NCBI GenBank assembly: GCA_003221085.1
Contig: QHUD01000093.1
Span: 1-24,434, forward strand
Source of the DNA: Gemmatimonadota bacterium
GTDB taxonomy: Bacteria; Gemmatimonadota; Gemmatimonadetes; Gemmatimonadales; GWC2-71-9
Direction of reading: 5' to 3'
DNA: 24,434 nucleotides
Below, one piece after another: positions 12,820-20,504 of the stretch. The notes under the pieces were generated by a model. That model worked only from the letters and a program-made list of their open reading frames with translations, had not been told where the DNA came from and did not search any database. Both the position numbers and the translations under genes were made by a program. Within the stretch, counting starts at the first letter, position 1; each line of letters starts with the position of its first letter.

Positions 12820-14216
12820 TGCGGCTGGGGCTGGGGAGGGGCGTCGTCCTGGCGGCGGCGCTGCTCGGCTGCCGCCCGCCGGCGCCCCCTTCCAGCGGCT
12901 TCACCCTCCTCTTTTTCGGCCGCTCGCCGGCCGCGTCCCTGGGCGGCCTCTCGTGGGCGCCCGATCCCGAGCATGCCCGACTGGTGGCCTTCGATCGTAG
13001 GCTCAAGGTCGCCCGCCGGATCACGCATCCCCGCCTCGCCACGCCGATGGCCGTCACGCCGCTCGGCCGTTCGCAGCTGCTGGTCACCGAGCGCACCGGC
13101 GAGGGCGTGGTGATCGATACGGCGGGGGGGGGCCGCGTGGTGCGCGAATGGGAGAGTCCGGACGTCGCGTCGTTATACGCCGCGAGCGGCGGCCACCTGG
13201 TCGCCACCCGTTCGCCGTACTACGTGCCTCAGCTCGCCACCCCGGAGCCCGACACGGCACCCCTGATTCGGATCCTCGATACCCTGGGACGTCCCACTGG
13301 AGGACTCGCCACCATCCGCCGGCCGGCGACGCCGTTGCTCGACTACGTCGTGAACGCGGGCGCCGTGGCCGTGGGGTCGGACGGGGCGGTGTACTTCGCG
13401 CCGCTGGTGCGCGACGAGATCCGGAAGTACACGCCCGGCGCGCGACTCGCCTGGACCACGAAGCGCGGGCTGTTCCAGAGCGAGCCCGATCCCGAGTTCC
13501 TCCCCGCCAACGGGACCGAGCTGCGGCTCAGGAAGGCACTCGTGAACATTGCGCTCGCGCTCGGGCCGACGCCGCCAGCCCTCGATGAACGGCTGTACGT
13601 CCTCGGCTCCGACGATTCCGCCGCGACGCGGCTGCGCCTGGACGTGCTCGACCCGGCGACGGGCGCGATCCTCGCGACCCGGCATCTCGGTCCCCACGAG
13701 ACGGCGGTGGCGCTGGACGCGAGCGGCGCGCTCGCCGCGTTCGATGCGGATTCGCTGATCGCAAGCGCCGCTGAAGCGGCGCCCGCTACACGGGAGCTTT
13801 TCGGCCCGCCGTTCGCCCTGCCCGACCTCGCGGGCGACACGGTCACGCTGGCCCGGTTCCGTGGCAAGGTGACACTCGTGAACTTCTGGGCGTCGTGGTG
13901 CGACCCCTGCCGCGAGGAGTTCCCGCATATGGCGGAGCTGTACCGTGACTTCGACCGCAAGGACTTCGAGATCGCGGGTGTGTCGGACGACGTGGACAAG
14001 GGGCAGATGCTGGCGTTCGTGCGTCGCTACCGGCCGCCGTTCCCGATTCTGGTCGGGGGCGGCCGCATGAAGGAGGTCTATCACTATCGGGGCCTGCCCT
14101 ACTCAGTGCTGCTCGACCGGCGGGGTCGCCTGATCGAGCGGATCTTCGGCTTCGGCGGAGCGGAGGAATTCCGGAAACTGCACGACACTATTGCAAACGA
14201 GGTTCGCGTTCCCTAG
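12819..14216 (+). CDS. Lipoprotein with propeller-like region and C-terminal TlpA/thioredoxin domain
   Basis: The 465-residue protein begins with a lipoprotein signal (VVLAAALLGC, Cys18), so it is probably anchored in the envelope. Residues about 30-325 contain repeated strand motifs (ARLVAFDRRLKVARRIT, GAVAVGSDGAVYFAPLVRDEIRKYTP, LRLDVLDPATGAILATRHLG) suggestive of a beta-propeller. Residues about 330-460 form a TlpA-like thioredoxin domain with FALPDLAGDTVTLARFRGKVTLVNFWASWCDPC (active cysteines 361 and 364) and GLPYSVLLDRRGRLIERIFG near the end. It likely reduces disulfides in exported partners. The ATG overlaps the stop of the small cysteine-motif protein. A nucleoside hydrolase gene follows after ten bases. 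Confidence 0.85.
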   Translation: MRLGLGRGVVLAAALLGCRPPAPPSSGFTLLFFGRSPAASLGGLSWAPDPEHARLVAFDRRLKVARRITHPRLATPMAVTPLGRSQLLVTERTGEGVVIDTAGGGRVVREWESPDVASLYAASGGHLVATRSPYYVPQLATPEPDTAPLIRILDTLGRPTGGLATIRRPATPLLDYVVNAGAVAVGSDGAVYFAPLVRDEIRKYTPGARLAWTTKRGLFQSEPDPEFLPANGTELRLRKALVNIALALGPTPPALDERLYVLGSDDSAATRLRLDVLDPATGAILATRHLGPHETAVALDASGALAAFDADSLIASAAEAAPATRELFGPPFALPDLAGDTVTLARFRGKVTLVNFWASWCDPCREEFPHMAELYRDFDRKDFEIAGVSDDVDKGQMLAFVRRYRPPFPILVGGGRMKEVYHYRGLPYSVLLDRRGRLIERIFGFGGAEEFRKLHDTIANEVRVP

Positions 14217-14226
14217 CCTTCAGTTC

Positions 14227-15213
14227 GTGACCGACCGTACGCTTCCCCCGTCCGCCGTCCCCCTTCCGATCATTATCGACTCCGACCCTGGCATCGACGA
14301 TATGCTGGCGTTGTTGCTGGCGCTGGCGTCGCCGGAGCTGGACGTCCGCGGTATCTCCGTGTCCTACGGCAACACGACGGTGGAGAACGCATTCCGGAAC
14401 GCCGTCGCGATCCTGCGGCGCGCCGGCAAGCGCACGACGCTCGCCGTGGGGGCGCGACGCCCGCTCAAGCGGCCGCTCGCGGTGGCCCGCGATACGCACG
14501 GCGAGTCGGGCCTCGGATACGCGGAGCTGCCGCCGTCCGGTGTGATCCTCGACTTCGTGAAGTCGCTCGATCGCCTGCTCGCCGAGCAGCCGGAGCCGGT
14601 CACCCTGGTGACGCTCGGCCCGGTCACGGGCCTGGCGCTGGCGCTGCGGAGCGATGCGGAGATGGTGCGGGCCAAGGTCGGGCGGCACATCGCGATGATC
14701 GGCAACATCGGTGCCCAGGGGAACACGACGAAGTATTCCGAGTTCAATGCCTGGTGCGACCCCGAGGCGCTGGACATCGTGCTGCGTGCCGAGCTGCCGA
14801 CGGAGATGGTGGGCCTCGACGTCACTCGCGAGATCGTGCTCGCCCAGCACGAGACGACGCGCCTGCAGCACGCCGGAGCGCCGCAGGCGCGGTGGATCAA
14901 CGATGCGCTCCGCTTCTACATCGAGTTCCACAAGCAGCAGGAAGGGCTGGATGGCTGCATCGTGAACGACGTACTGCCGATCGCGGCACTCCTGAAGCCC
15001 GCCGCGCTCACCTTCGAGGAGCAGCTCCTCGTGGTGGGTCTTGACGACGCAGCGCATCGCGGTCACACCCGGATCGATCCCCACGGCTCGCGGGTGAAGG
15101 TCGCCACGCGGGTGGACGTGGGGTTGGTGCGTCCGCTTCTGTCGGAGCGGGTGTTCCGCTGGGCGGTGCACCAGACCGCGACCCCAATCGTATCGCAGGA
15201 GGCGGGCGTGTGA
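14227..15213 (+). CDS. Inosine-uridine-preferring nucleoside hydrolase family protein
   Basis: The 328-residue protein shows the calcium-binding signature DSDPGIDD (residues 18-25), followed by LDVRGISVSYGNTTVENAFRNA, HGESGLG and LVTLGPVTGLALAL, and then IAMIGNIGAQGNTTKYSEFNAWCDPEA. It should cleave ribonucleosides to base and ribose, or act on a related glycoside. The C-terminal motif, usually HD followed by a small hydrophobic stretch, here reads VNDVLPIAALLKP: Asn247 replaces the usual histidine while Asp248 remains, which may alter substrate choice or activity. The GTG at 14227 is preferred; a TTG at 14191 would overlap the previous gene. Its stop overlaps the start of the next gene by four bases. 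Confidence 0.85.
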   Translation: MTDRTLPPSAVPLPIIIDSDPGIDDMLALLLALASPELDVRGISVSYGNTTVENAFRNAVAILRRAGKRTTLAVGARRPLKRPLAVARDTHGESGLGYAELPPSGVILDFVKSLDRLLAEQPEPVTLVTLGPVTGLALALRSDAEMVRAKVGRHIAMIGNIGAQGNTTKYSEFNAWCDPEALDIVLRAELPTEMVGLDVTREIVLAQHETTRLQHAGAPQARWINDALRFYIEFHKQQEGLDGCIVNDVLPIAALLKPAALTFEEQLLVVGLDDAAHRGHTRIDPHGSRVKVATRVDVGLVRPLLSERVFRWAVHQTATPIVSQEAGV

Positions 15214-16092
15214 CGACGATGCCCGGGAAGGTCGCGGTGATCGGCGCGGGCGACATCGGCTGCGGTTGGGCGGCGCTGTGCGCGTCGGCGGGCTGGCCGG
15301 TGCACGTGTTCGACGCCAGCGCCCACGGCCTCGAGCGCGCCGCGCGGCTTGCTCGAGTTCACCCAGGCGCGGAGCCTGCTTCAGGCGGTCAAGGACGCGG
15401 ACTGGGTGATCGAGGCCATCCCCGAAGACGCGATCGCGAAGCAGAAACTGTTCGCCGCGGTCGAGCAGGTGACGGGTCCCGACACGCTGCTCACCAGTTC
15501 CTCGAGCGGCATCCCCCCCGCCGAGATCTTCGCGCGCTGCCGGCGCCAGGATCGCTGCCTCGTGGCACATCCGTTGAACCCGCCAGAGCTGATCCCGCTG
15601 GTCGAGATCGTACCGGCCGAGCGCACCAGCGCCGCCGCCGTGGTGCGCGCGCAGGAGTACCTCCGCGCCCTCGGCCGGATGCCGATCCTCCTCAAGAAGG
15701 CGATCCCGGGCTACGTGGTAGGACGGATTACCGCCGCGGTGTGGCGACAGTGTATCGATCTTGTCCTCGAGGGCGTGATCGACGTGGACCAGCTCGATCG
15801 CGCCGTCTCACTCGGCCCCGCGCTCGGTTGGGCCGCGGCCGGCCCGCATCTGACATATCACCTGGCTGCCGGCGACGGCGGCGTGACCCTCTTCCTGCAA
15901 CAACTGCTCGGGACCTTCGAGAGTTGGTGGGGCCAGCTCGCCACGTGGCAGCGGCTCGAGCCCGAGCAGCAGCGCGCGCTGATCCAGAGCATCGAGCGGG
16001 CGTACAAGAGCAACATCGAGCAACTCAGAGAGGCCCGCGACCGACGATTGGGGGCGATTCTTCGGGTTTTGGAACAGGCAAGAACGGCATGA
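15210..16092 (+). pseudogene. 3-hydroxyacyl-CoA dehydrogenase, frameshifted with internal deletion
   Basis: A GTG start at 15210, with AGGAGGCGGG upstream, gives MTTMPGKVAVIGAGDIGCGWAALCASAGWPVHVFDAS, an intact NAD-binding fold with GAGDIG. Near 15345-15355 the frame is lost. The rest of the enzyme continues in another frame to 16092: ARSLLQAVKDADWVIEAIPED, HPLNPPELIPLVEIVPAERT with the catalytic-type His, and PGYVVGRITAAVWRQCIDLVLEGV. Compared with the family, about 15-20 residues are missing at the junction. This may be a real inactivating deletion or an assembly error. The gene is coupled to the nucleoside hydrolase by a GTGA overlap. Relatives act on hydroxyacyl-CoA, carnitine or gulonate. 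Confidence 0.8.
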
Positions 16093-16097
16093 ACTGC

Positions 16098-16178
16098 ATA
16101 AAGACGTAGCACAACGACGTCAAGCAAAAACGTCACGCGAAGACGTCTTCGTGCTACGCCTCTGTGCTACGTCTTTAT
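16098..16178. repeat. Inverted pair of 13-base arrays
   Basis: The left arm has three 13-base units, AAAGACGTAGCAC (16100-16112), AACGACGTCAAGC and AAAAACGTCACGC. The right arm has the inverse of the same unit at 16164-16176 and 16151-16163, and a diverged one at 16138-16150. The outer 15 bases of the arms (16098-16112 and 16164-16178) are a perfect inverted repeat. The uspA stop codon (16169-16167) is inside the right arm. Confidence 0.88.
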
Positions 16179-16601
16179 TCTCTCGGCTCTCACCATCAAG
16201 ATGGGAATCGTAGTCTGATGTCGTAATGCTGTCGCGGTGCTGCCCTTGACTACATCCTCCAGCAACCGGTGGCCGTGGGTGGCCATGGCGATCAAGTCGC
16301 AGTGCTCCCGCTCGGCCGCGGCCGCGATCTCCTTCGCGGGGTCCCCGGCCGCGAGCACCGCATCGACGTCCAGCCCTTCGGCCTCGAGCCGGGCGCTGAC
16401 GTCCTCCAGGTAGGCCCGATCCTCGCGCATCTCCTCCGACTCGCGCAGATCGAGCTCCTTGATGTTTCGCGCGACCCATCCGTCCGCCACGTGCACGAGG
16501 ACGAGGGCCGAGCCCAGGCGCTTGGCCAACCCGCGCACGTGCGCGAGAATCGTTTCGTCGGCGGCGGAGTGCTCGAGAGGGACGAGGATGCGGGCGAACA
16601 T
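16167..16601 (-). CDS. Universal stress protein UspA family
   Basis: The 144-residue single-domain protein opens MFARILVPLEHSAADETILAHVRGLAKRLGSALVLVHVAD and ends with AGDPAKEIAAAAEREHCDLIAMATHGHRLLEDVVKGSTATALRHQTTIPILMVRA. The GHR-x-GST nucleotide-binding region is present but has lost the standard second glycine of the G-x2-G part (residues 110-121), so ATP binding is uncertain. The ATG overlaps the mntH stop in a TGATG, making it the last gene of the metal operon. The final residues (RIKT) and the stop are encoded by the 13-base repeat arm. Confidence 0.87.
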   Translation of the reverse strand: MFARILVPLEHSAADETILAHVRGLAKRLGSALVLVHVADGWVARNIKELDLRESEEMREDRAYLEDVSARLEAEGLDVDAVLAAGDPAKEIAAAAEREHCDLIAMATHGHRLLEDVVKGSTATALRHQTTIPILMVRAERIKT

Positions 16602-17859
16602 CAACCGAGCCGGCCGCGGAACGTCTGGGCCAGGAGCCAGGCGTTGAGACACGCGATCACGACGGCCACGAGGTAGGCCAGCGCTTTGACCCAGGTGGGG
16701 TTCACGAACTCGCCCATCTTCACGCGGTCGGACGTGAACCACACGAGCGGGAACACCGCGAACGACAGCTGCAGGCTCAGGATCACCTGGCTCAGAATGA
16801 GGAGCTTGGCGGTACCGCTCGCCCCGAAGAAGATAGCGGTGACCCGGTGAGCGTCGAGTTCTGTCCGGAGGCGAGCAGCGCCAGGGCGAACACGGCGCTC
16901 GCACCCGCAACGCCGAGCAGCGGCGACAGCAGCTGGTACGCCTCCTGTATCTCGGCGACCCCGGTATGACCGGCACGATGGAAGGTGGCCGCGGCGACGA
17001 TCAGGATCGCCGCGTTGATGAACAGCGCGAAGCTCAACGCGACGGTCGAGTCCAGAAACGCGTACTTCACCGCCATGCGCTTCCCGACCGACGTCTCCTC
17101 GTAGCGGCGGGTCTGCACCACGGACGAGTGCAGGTACAGGTTGTGCGGCATCACGGTAGCGCCGAGGATCCCGATGGCGATGTACAGCTTGGAGGGGTCG
17201 GTGAGAACCGAGGCAGTCGGCAGGAACCCGCCGGCGACGGCACCCAGGTCCGGACGCGAAATGATGATCTCGAACAGGAAGCAACCCGCGATGGTCGCGA
17301 TCAGCGCCACGACGAGCGCCTCGAGCAGCCGGAAGCCCTTGTGTTGGAGGAACAGCACGATCAGGACGTCGAGTGCCGTGATCGCGATGCCCCACGGCAG
17401 GGCAATCCCGAACAACAGGTTCAGCCCGATCGCCGAGCCGATCACTTCCGCCAGGTCGCACGCCGCGATCGCCACCTCGCACAGCACCCACAGGGCGAGC
17501 GCGGTGGGGCGGGAGAAGTGATCGCGACACGCCTGCGCCAGGTCGCGACCCGTCACGATGCCGAGCTTCGCGGCGAGCCCCTGCAGCAAGATCGCCATGA
17601 GGTTCGACACGAGGACCACCGAGAGCAGCGCGTAGCCGAAGCGCGAGCCGCCCGCGAGATCCGTGGCCCAGTTCCCGGGGTCCATGTATCCCACGGCCAC
17701 GAGGTAGCCCGGGCCCGCGAACGCCAGCGCTTTGCGCCACCACGCACCCGTGCTGACGGGAACGGTGCGATAGACTTCGGCGAGGCTCGGTGCGAGACGC
17801 GGGCGCCGCCACCCCGGGTCCGCGGCAGCGAGAGGCAGATCGGGCTGCGGCGCCGCCAT
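16601..17859 (-). pseudogene. mntH: Nramp-type divalent metal transporter, frameshifted with internal deletion
   Basis: The first 339 residues are a normal Nramp transporter (proton-coupled Mn2+/Fe2+ uptake): DPGN at 60-63 in the first helix and MPHN at 237-240 in the sixth, both metal-binding motifs, and ASGQNSTLTG at 330-339. There, near 16843, the frame breaks. The remainder continues in another frame: TAIFFGASGTAKLLILSQVILSLQLSFAVFPLVWFTSDRVKMGEFVN to the stop at 16601. About 30 residues normally between these parts are missing. TCACCG at the junction could have joined two copies of that hexamer. Either the gene is inactive or the assembly lost bases. Start and stop both overlap neighbours in TGATG. 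Confidence 0.88.
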
Positions 17860-18689
17860 CAGCGGCTCCCACGCCGGAAGGGATGCTCGAAGCTCAGATA
17901 CAGCAGCACCGCGTCGTCCCCCGCGCTCGGCCCCACGCCGATCGGGAACGCGATGCCCGGGACGATCTGCAGCCCGCTGGAGAAATTGTGGGCCCAGCGG
18001 ATCCCGGGACCGATCGACAGCGCGTGGCTCGCCGCGGTGCGGCCGGCCCCAGTCACGGTCTCTTCCCGCGTCCAGACGACTTCAAGCAGAAGATTGAAAG
18101 TCGGCCGCATCAGCCACACGACGCTCGCGCCCAGGTTGTACGCGACCGTAGTCGCCTGGTCCCCGACCGCGTTTTTGGCCGAGGGGGTCACGGCGCCGCC
18201 GGCATTCCAGTGTGTGACGACCTTGTTCGCGACCAGCAGGCTGACCGGCACATTCACCTGGACACCGAGCGCGCCGGCACCGAGATCCGACCTGGCGCGC
18301 CCGGTCGGCAGGAGCAACGAGAACCGCGGGGCGACGGACAGCCGCTCCGCCCCGGCGAGCTGATAGCGATAGTTGACCGCCACGTCGCCGAGGCCCGTCG
18401 CGACCGACGAACCGTCGTGCGTTCGCTCGATCGGCAGCGTGAAGCTCAGTTGATGGGTCCGGCCGGATAGCGGCCATTCCTGGGTGAAGGTGTAAGCCCA
18501 CGCGTCGGCGCCGCGGAACAGCTGGAACGCGCTGATATGCTGCACGACACCGGGCTCCTGATTGTAGGCCTCTTCCATCAGGAAGCTGTTGTCGGAGATC
18601 GAGGGTACAGTCGCCTGCACCTGGGCCCCTGCCGGTGTCGCCCCGGCCGCCAGCAGGAGACCAAGAAAGGTCGACCCTCGCCCGCTCAC
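17859..18689 (-). CDS. Outer-membrane beta-barrel (transporter-type) protein in the metal operon
   Basis: The 276-residue protein has a signal peptide (MSGRGSTFLGLLLAAGATPAGA) and an alternating barrel pattern: HQLSFTLPIERTHDGSSVATGLGDVAVNYRYQLAG, SVAPRFSLLLPTGRARSDLG and the C-terminal VLLYLSFEHPF. The GLGDV and PTG-R elements are common in the MetA-pathway/transporter-type outer-membrane family (PF13557-like). A GTG at 18689, with AGGAG eight bases upstream, overlaps the mntR stop in a GTGA and is the preferred start; the frame is open to 18710. Its end overlaps the mntH start. Its position suggests metal passage or export across the outer membrane, which is inference. Confidence 0.8.
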   Translation of the reverse strand: MSGRGSTFLGLLLAAGATPAGAQVQATVPSISDNSFLMEEAYNQEPGVVQHISAFQLFRGADAWAYTFTQEWPLSGRTHQLSFTLPIERTHDGSSVATGLGDVAVNYRYQLAGAERLSVAPRFSLLLPTGRARSDLGAGALGVQVNVPVSLLVANKVVTHWNAGGAVTPSAKNAVGDQATTVAYNLGASVVWLMRPTFNLLLEVVWTREETVTGAGRTAASHALSIGPGIRWAHNFSSGLQIVPGIAFPIGVGPSAGDDAVLLYLSFEHPFRRGSR

Positions 18690-19381
18690 GAGCCGATCTC
18701 CTGACACCACAAGAGCTGCGCCAGCTCGCGACCCACTACGCGCGGGTCCCCGGAGGGCACCAACGCGATGGTCGTGGGGCCGTTGAACGGCTGGCGCTCG
18801 CTCACCGTGAGGAGCACTCCCGGAGTGAGCCCCTGCTCCGCGAAGTAGCGCAGACGGGCCGTGTCCTGCGTTCCCACCTGCCGCAGCTCGAGCTTCGTGC
18901 CGACGTGCGCGTCGGCGAGCGAGACGAGCTCCGCTTCCTCGATGTCACCGGCCGCCGTGGGGATCGGGTCGCCGTGGGGATCGTATTGCGGCTGCCCCAA
19001 CGCGCTCGCCATCCGCTCAATGAGCTCGTCCGACACGGCGTGCTCGAGCCGCTCCGCCTCGTCGTGCACGCCCCCCCAGTCGTAACCCAGGTGCTGCGTG
19101 AGATAGAGCTCGAGAATCCGGTGCCGGCGGATCATCCGGAGCGCGGCTCGGCGCCCCTGCGAGGTGAGCTGCACGCCGCGGTAGGGCACATGCTCGATCA
19201 GTCCCATCTCCGAGAGCCGCTTCACCATGCCGCTTACCGATGGCGGGGACACTTCGAGCATCGCGGCAATGTCGCTGGTCGCGGCGAACCCGCCCTGGCT
19301 CGAGAGATGGTAGATGGCCTTGAGGTAGTCCTCGACTGACCGTGTCAGGGGAGGGTTGGGATCGCGCACGGTTGGCTGCAT
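18686..19381 (-). CDS. mntR: Manganese-type DtxR-family repressor
   Basis: The 231-residue protein has a winged helix (residues about 12-75: SVEDYLKAIYHLSS, DIAAMLEVSPPSVSGMVKRLSEMGLIEHV), a metal-binding dimerisation domain (about 76-145) and a C-terminal SH3/FeoA-like domain (about 150-231). By alignment with known members, Asp18 sits where MntR has Asp8 (Met in IdeR), and Glu110 where MntR has Glu99 (Cys in DtxR/IdeR). His87, Glu113 and His114 are also kept. This points to manganese rather than iron sensing. It leads a four-gene operon and probably represses itself through the site at 19469-19482. AGGGAGA precedes the ATG at 19381. Confidence 0.88.
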   Translation of the reverse strand: MQPTVRDPNPPLTRSVEDYLKAIYHLSSQGGFAATSDIAAMLEVSPPSVSGMVKRLSEMGLIEHVPYRGVQLTSQGRRAALRMIRRHRILELYLTQHLGYDWGGVHDEAERLEHAVSDELIERMASALGQPQYDPHGDPIPTAAGDIEEAELVSLADAHVGTKLELRQVGTQDTARLRYFAEQGLTPGVLLTVSERQPFNGPTTIALVPSGDPRVVGRELAQLLWCQEIGS

Positions 19382-19406
19382 GCCGATTCTCCCTGCCGCG
19401 CAGGCA

Positions 19407-19437
19407 GGTATTGGGTGTCAGGTATCAGGTGTTAGGG
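19407..19437. repeat. Single heptamer array upstream of mntR
   Basis: Successive seven-base units read GGTATTG, GGTGTCA, GGTATCA and GGTGTTA. No full inverted partner is found nearby, so this looks like a one-armed version of the paired elements. It lies in the mntR leader, between the predicted promoter and the start codon. Confidence 0.7.
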
Positions 19438-19468
19438 CAACGGTTTGACCTGCAACACCCGAAACGCC

Positions 19469-19482
19469 TTAGTCTATACTAA
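19469..19482. promoter_or_regulatory. Candidate MntR operator
   Basis: TTAGT and ACTAA are exact inverses around a four-base CTAT centre, forming a 14-base site that covers the predicted -10 element of the mntR promoter. A dyad starting TTAG and ending CTAA is in keeping with DtxR-family operators. Binding there would block the promoter. No binding data can be read from sequence. Confidence 0.5.
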
Positions 19483-19499
19483 TAGTGAGATACCGTCAA
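19471..19499 (-). promoter_or_regulatory. Sigma-70-type promoter of the mntR operon
   Basis: On the minus strand TTGACG (19499-19494) is separated by 17 bases from TAGACT (19476-19471). Spacing is ideal and both hexamers are reasonable. It faces mntR, with a leader of about 85 bases that contains the heptamer array. Confidence 0.55.
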
Positions 19500-19522
19500 G
19501 CGAATATGTGGATTTTGAGAAG

Positions 19523-20098
19523 CTACAGAAGCTGGAGTAGGTCGACAAAAGACGTGAGGATCCGTTCCGTCATGCCCCAAATCATCTCCTCCTCCACGAG
19601 GTAGGCCGGCAAGACCCGCACGGCGCCGCGCAACGTCATACTGACCTCGCGGTGCACCCCCGGCTCGGAGAGTCGCGCGAGCGACAGCCAGAAGGCGCGC
19701 TGCACTTCGTCGCTCGGTACGAGCGCCGGGCATCGGGCCACCGTGAAGACAAAGGGCCGCACCACGACCGGCGGCAGGACCGGCGTGCGGGGATAGAGGT
19801 CGTCCAGCGCGCCGAGCCGCTCCGCATTCGACAAGTCCACTCCCGTCTCCTCGCGGGTCTCCCGAATCGCGGTCGCCTCGAGGTCCCGGTCGCGGGCCTC
19901 GTAGCGCCCGCCCGGGAGCGCGATCTGACCGGACCACGGGTCGTCGACGCGCTCGGCACGTTTGATGAGCAGGATCTCGAGACCGCCGGAGCCTTCCAGC
20001 AGGATGAGCGCGACCGCGGCGGGGCGGGCGTCGGGAGCATCGGCCACCTGAGGGCGGTGGTCCCGCAGGGCCTGGCGGACGGTTGCGAGGGTGATCAC
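19523..20098 (-). CDS. CoA pyrophosphatase-type Nudix hydrolase
   Basis: The 191-residue protein carries a Nudix box at about residues 63-87 (GGRYEARDRDLEATAIRE, then TREETGV) with the catalytic R-E-x2-E-E arrangement at 79-84. The preceding LLIKRAERVDDPWSGQIALPGG is the pattern of the NudL/CoA-pyrophosphatase group, which splits CoA or acyl-CoA to 4'-phosphopantetheine and 3',5'-ADP. DLYPRTPVLPPVVVRPFVF follows as usual. A GTG at 20098 overlaps the upstream gene's stop in GTGA and is preferred over the GTG at 20119. The substrate could be another nucleoside diphosphate derivative. Confidence 0.87.
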   Translation of the reverse strand: MITLATVRQALRDHRPQVADAPDARPAAVALILLEGSGGLEILLIKRAERVDDPWSGQIALPGGRYEARDRDLEATAIRETREETGVDLSNAERLGALDDLYPRTPVLPPVVVRPFVFTVARCPALVPSDEVQRAFWLSLARLSEPGVHREVSMTLRGAVRVLPAYLVEEEMIWGMTERILTSFVDLLQLL

Positions 20099-20439
20099 AC
20101 CAGATGTTTCGCCAACCACTGCACGATCGCCGCCGTCGCCAGCTCGACCGGCAGGTCGCGTACGACGAGCCCGGGCACTCGGACGCCGGCGGCGGCTCGA
20201 GCCAGCGCGATCGAGCCGTCGTCGCGCGGCTCGATCAGCGCATAGCTGTCCGCGTCCACGTCCAACACTCCGCGCCCGAGGGCGTCCAGCACGATGTCGA
20301 GGCCCGACGCCCCCGACGGGTCGAAGGAGACCACTGCGAATCCGGCACGCGCGAGCCGCTCGACGAGCCCGGGCTTGGGCGGGCCGGAGAGCACGACGAC
20401 GGGACGCTGCCCCGCCGCGCTCGTGACCTCGACGGCCAC
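20095..20439 (-). CDS. Unknown protein, possibly a reduced alpha/beta-hydrolase-like fold
   Basis: The 114-residue reading has an opening strand-helix pattern RPVVVLSGPPKPGLVERLARAGFAVVSFDPSG, then VDADSYALIEPRDDGSIALARAA and a final helix ATAAIVQWLAKHLV. This is reminiscent of alpha/beta hydrolases, but there is no G-x-S-x-G nucleophile and no clear catalytic acid, so an enzymatic role cannot be supported. The GTG at 20439 has no good ribosome binding site, and the open frame continues upstream without a likely start toward the divergent symporter gene, so the 5' end is uncertain and the gene may be degraded. It overlaps the Nudix gene by four bases. Confidence 0.5.
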   Translation of the reverse strand: MAVEVTSAAGQRPVVVLSGPPKPGLVERLARAGFAVVSFDPSGASGLDIVLDALGRGVLDVDADSYALIEPRDDGSIALARAAAGVRVPGLVVRDLPVELATAAIVQWLAKHLV

Positions 20440-20504
20440 GGGCGACCCCGTGTCCCCCGTCAGGCGGTACGAGCGCTTCGCGGGCGTGGCCAGACGGCTA
20501 GCGG

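Noticed and set aside
14188..15570. A 460-residue open frame on the minus strand opposite the nucleoside hydrolase
   Set aside because: It has shadow-type composition with no domain signal, while the plus strand has clear enzyme motifs.
2945..16178. The tandem arrays considered as CRISPR or as tRNA/rRNA remnants
   Set aside because: Unit lengths of 7-13 bases without unique spacers do not fit CRISPR arrays, no cas gene is present, and no tRNA-like fold was seen.
16966..18363. A 465-residue open frame on the plus strand opposite mntH and the barrel gene
   Set aside because: It lacks recognisable motifs and lies antisense to genes with strong family signatures and coupled starts.
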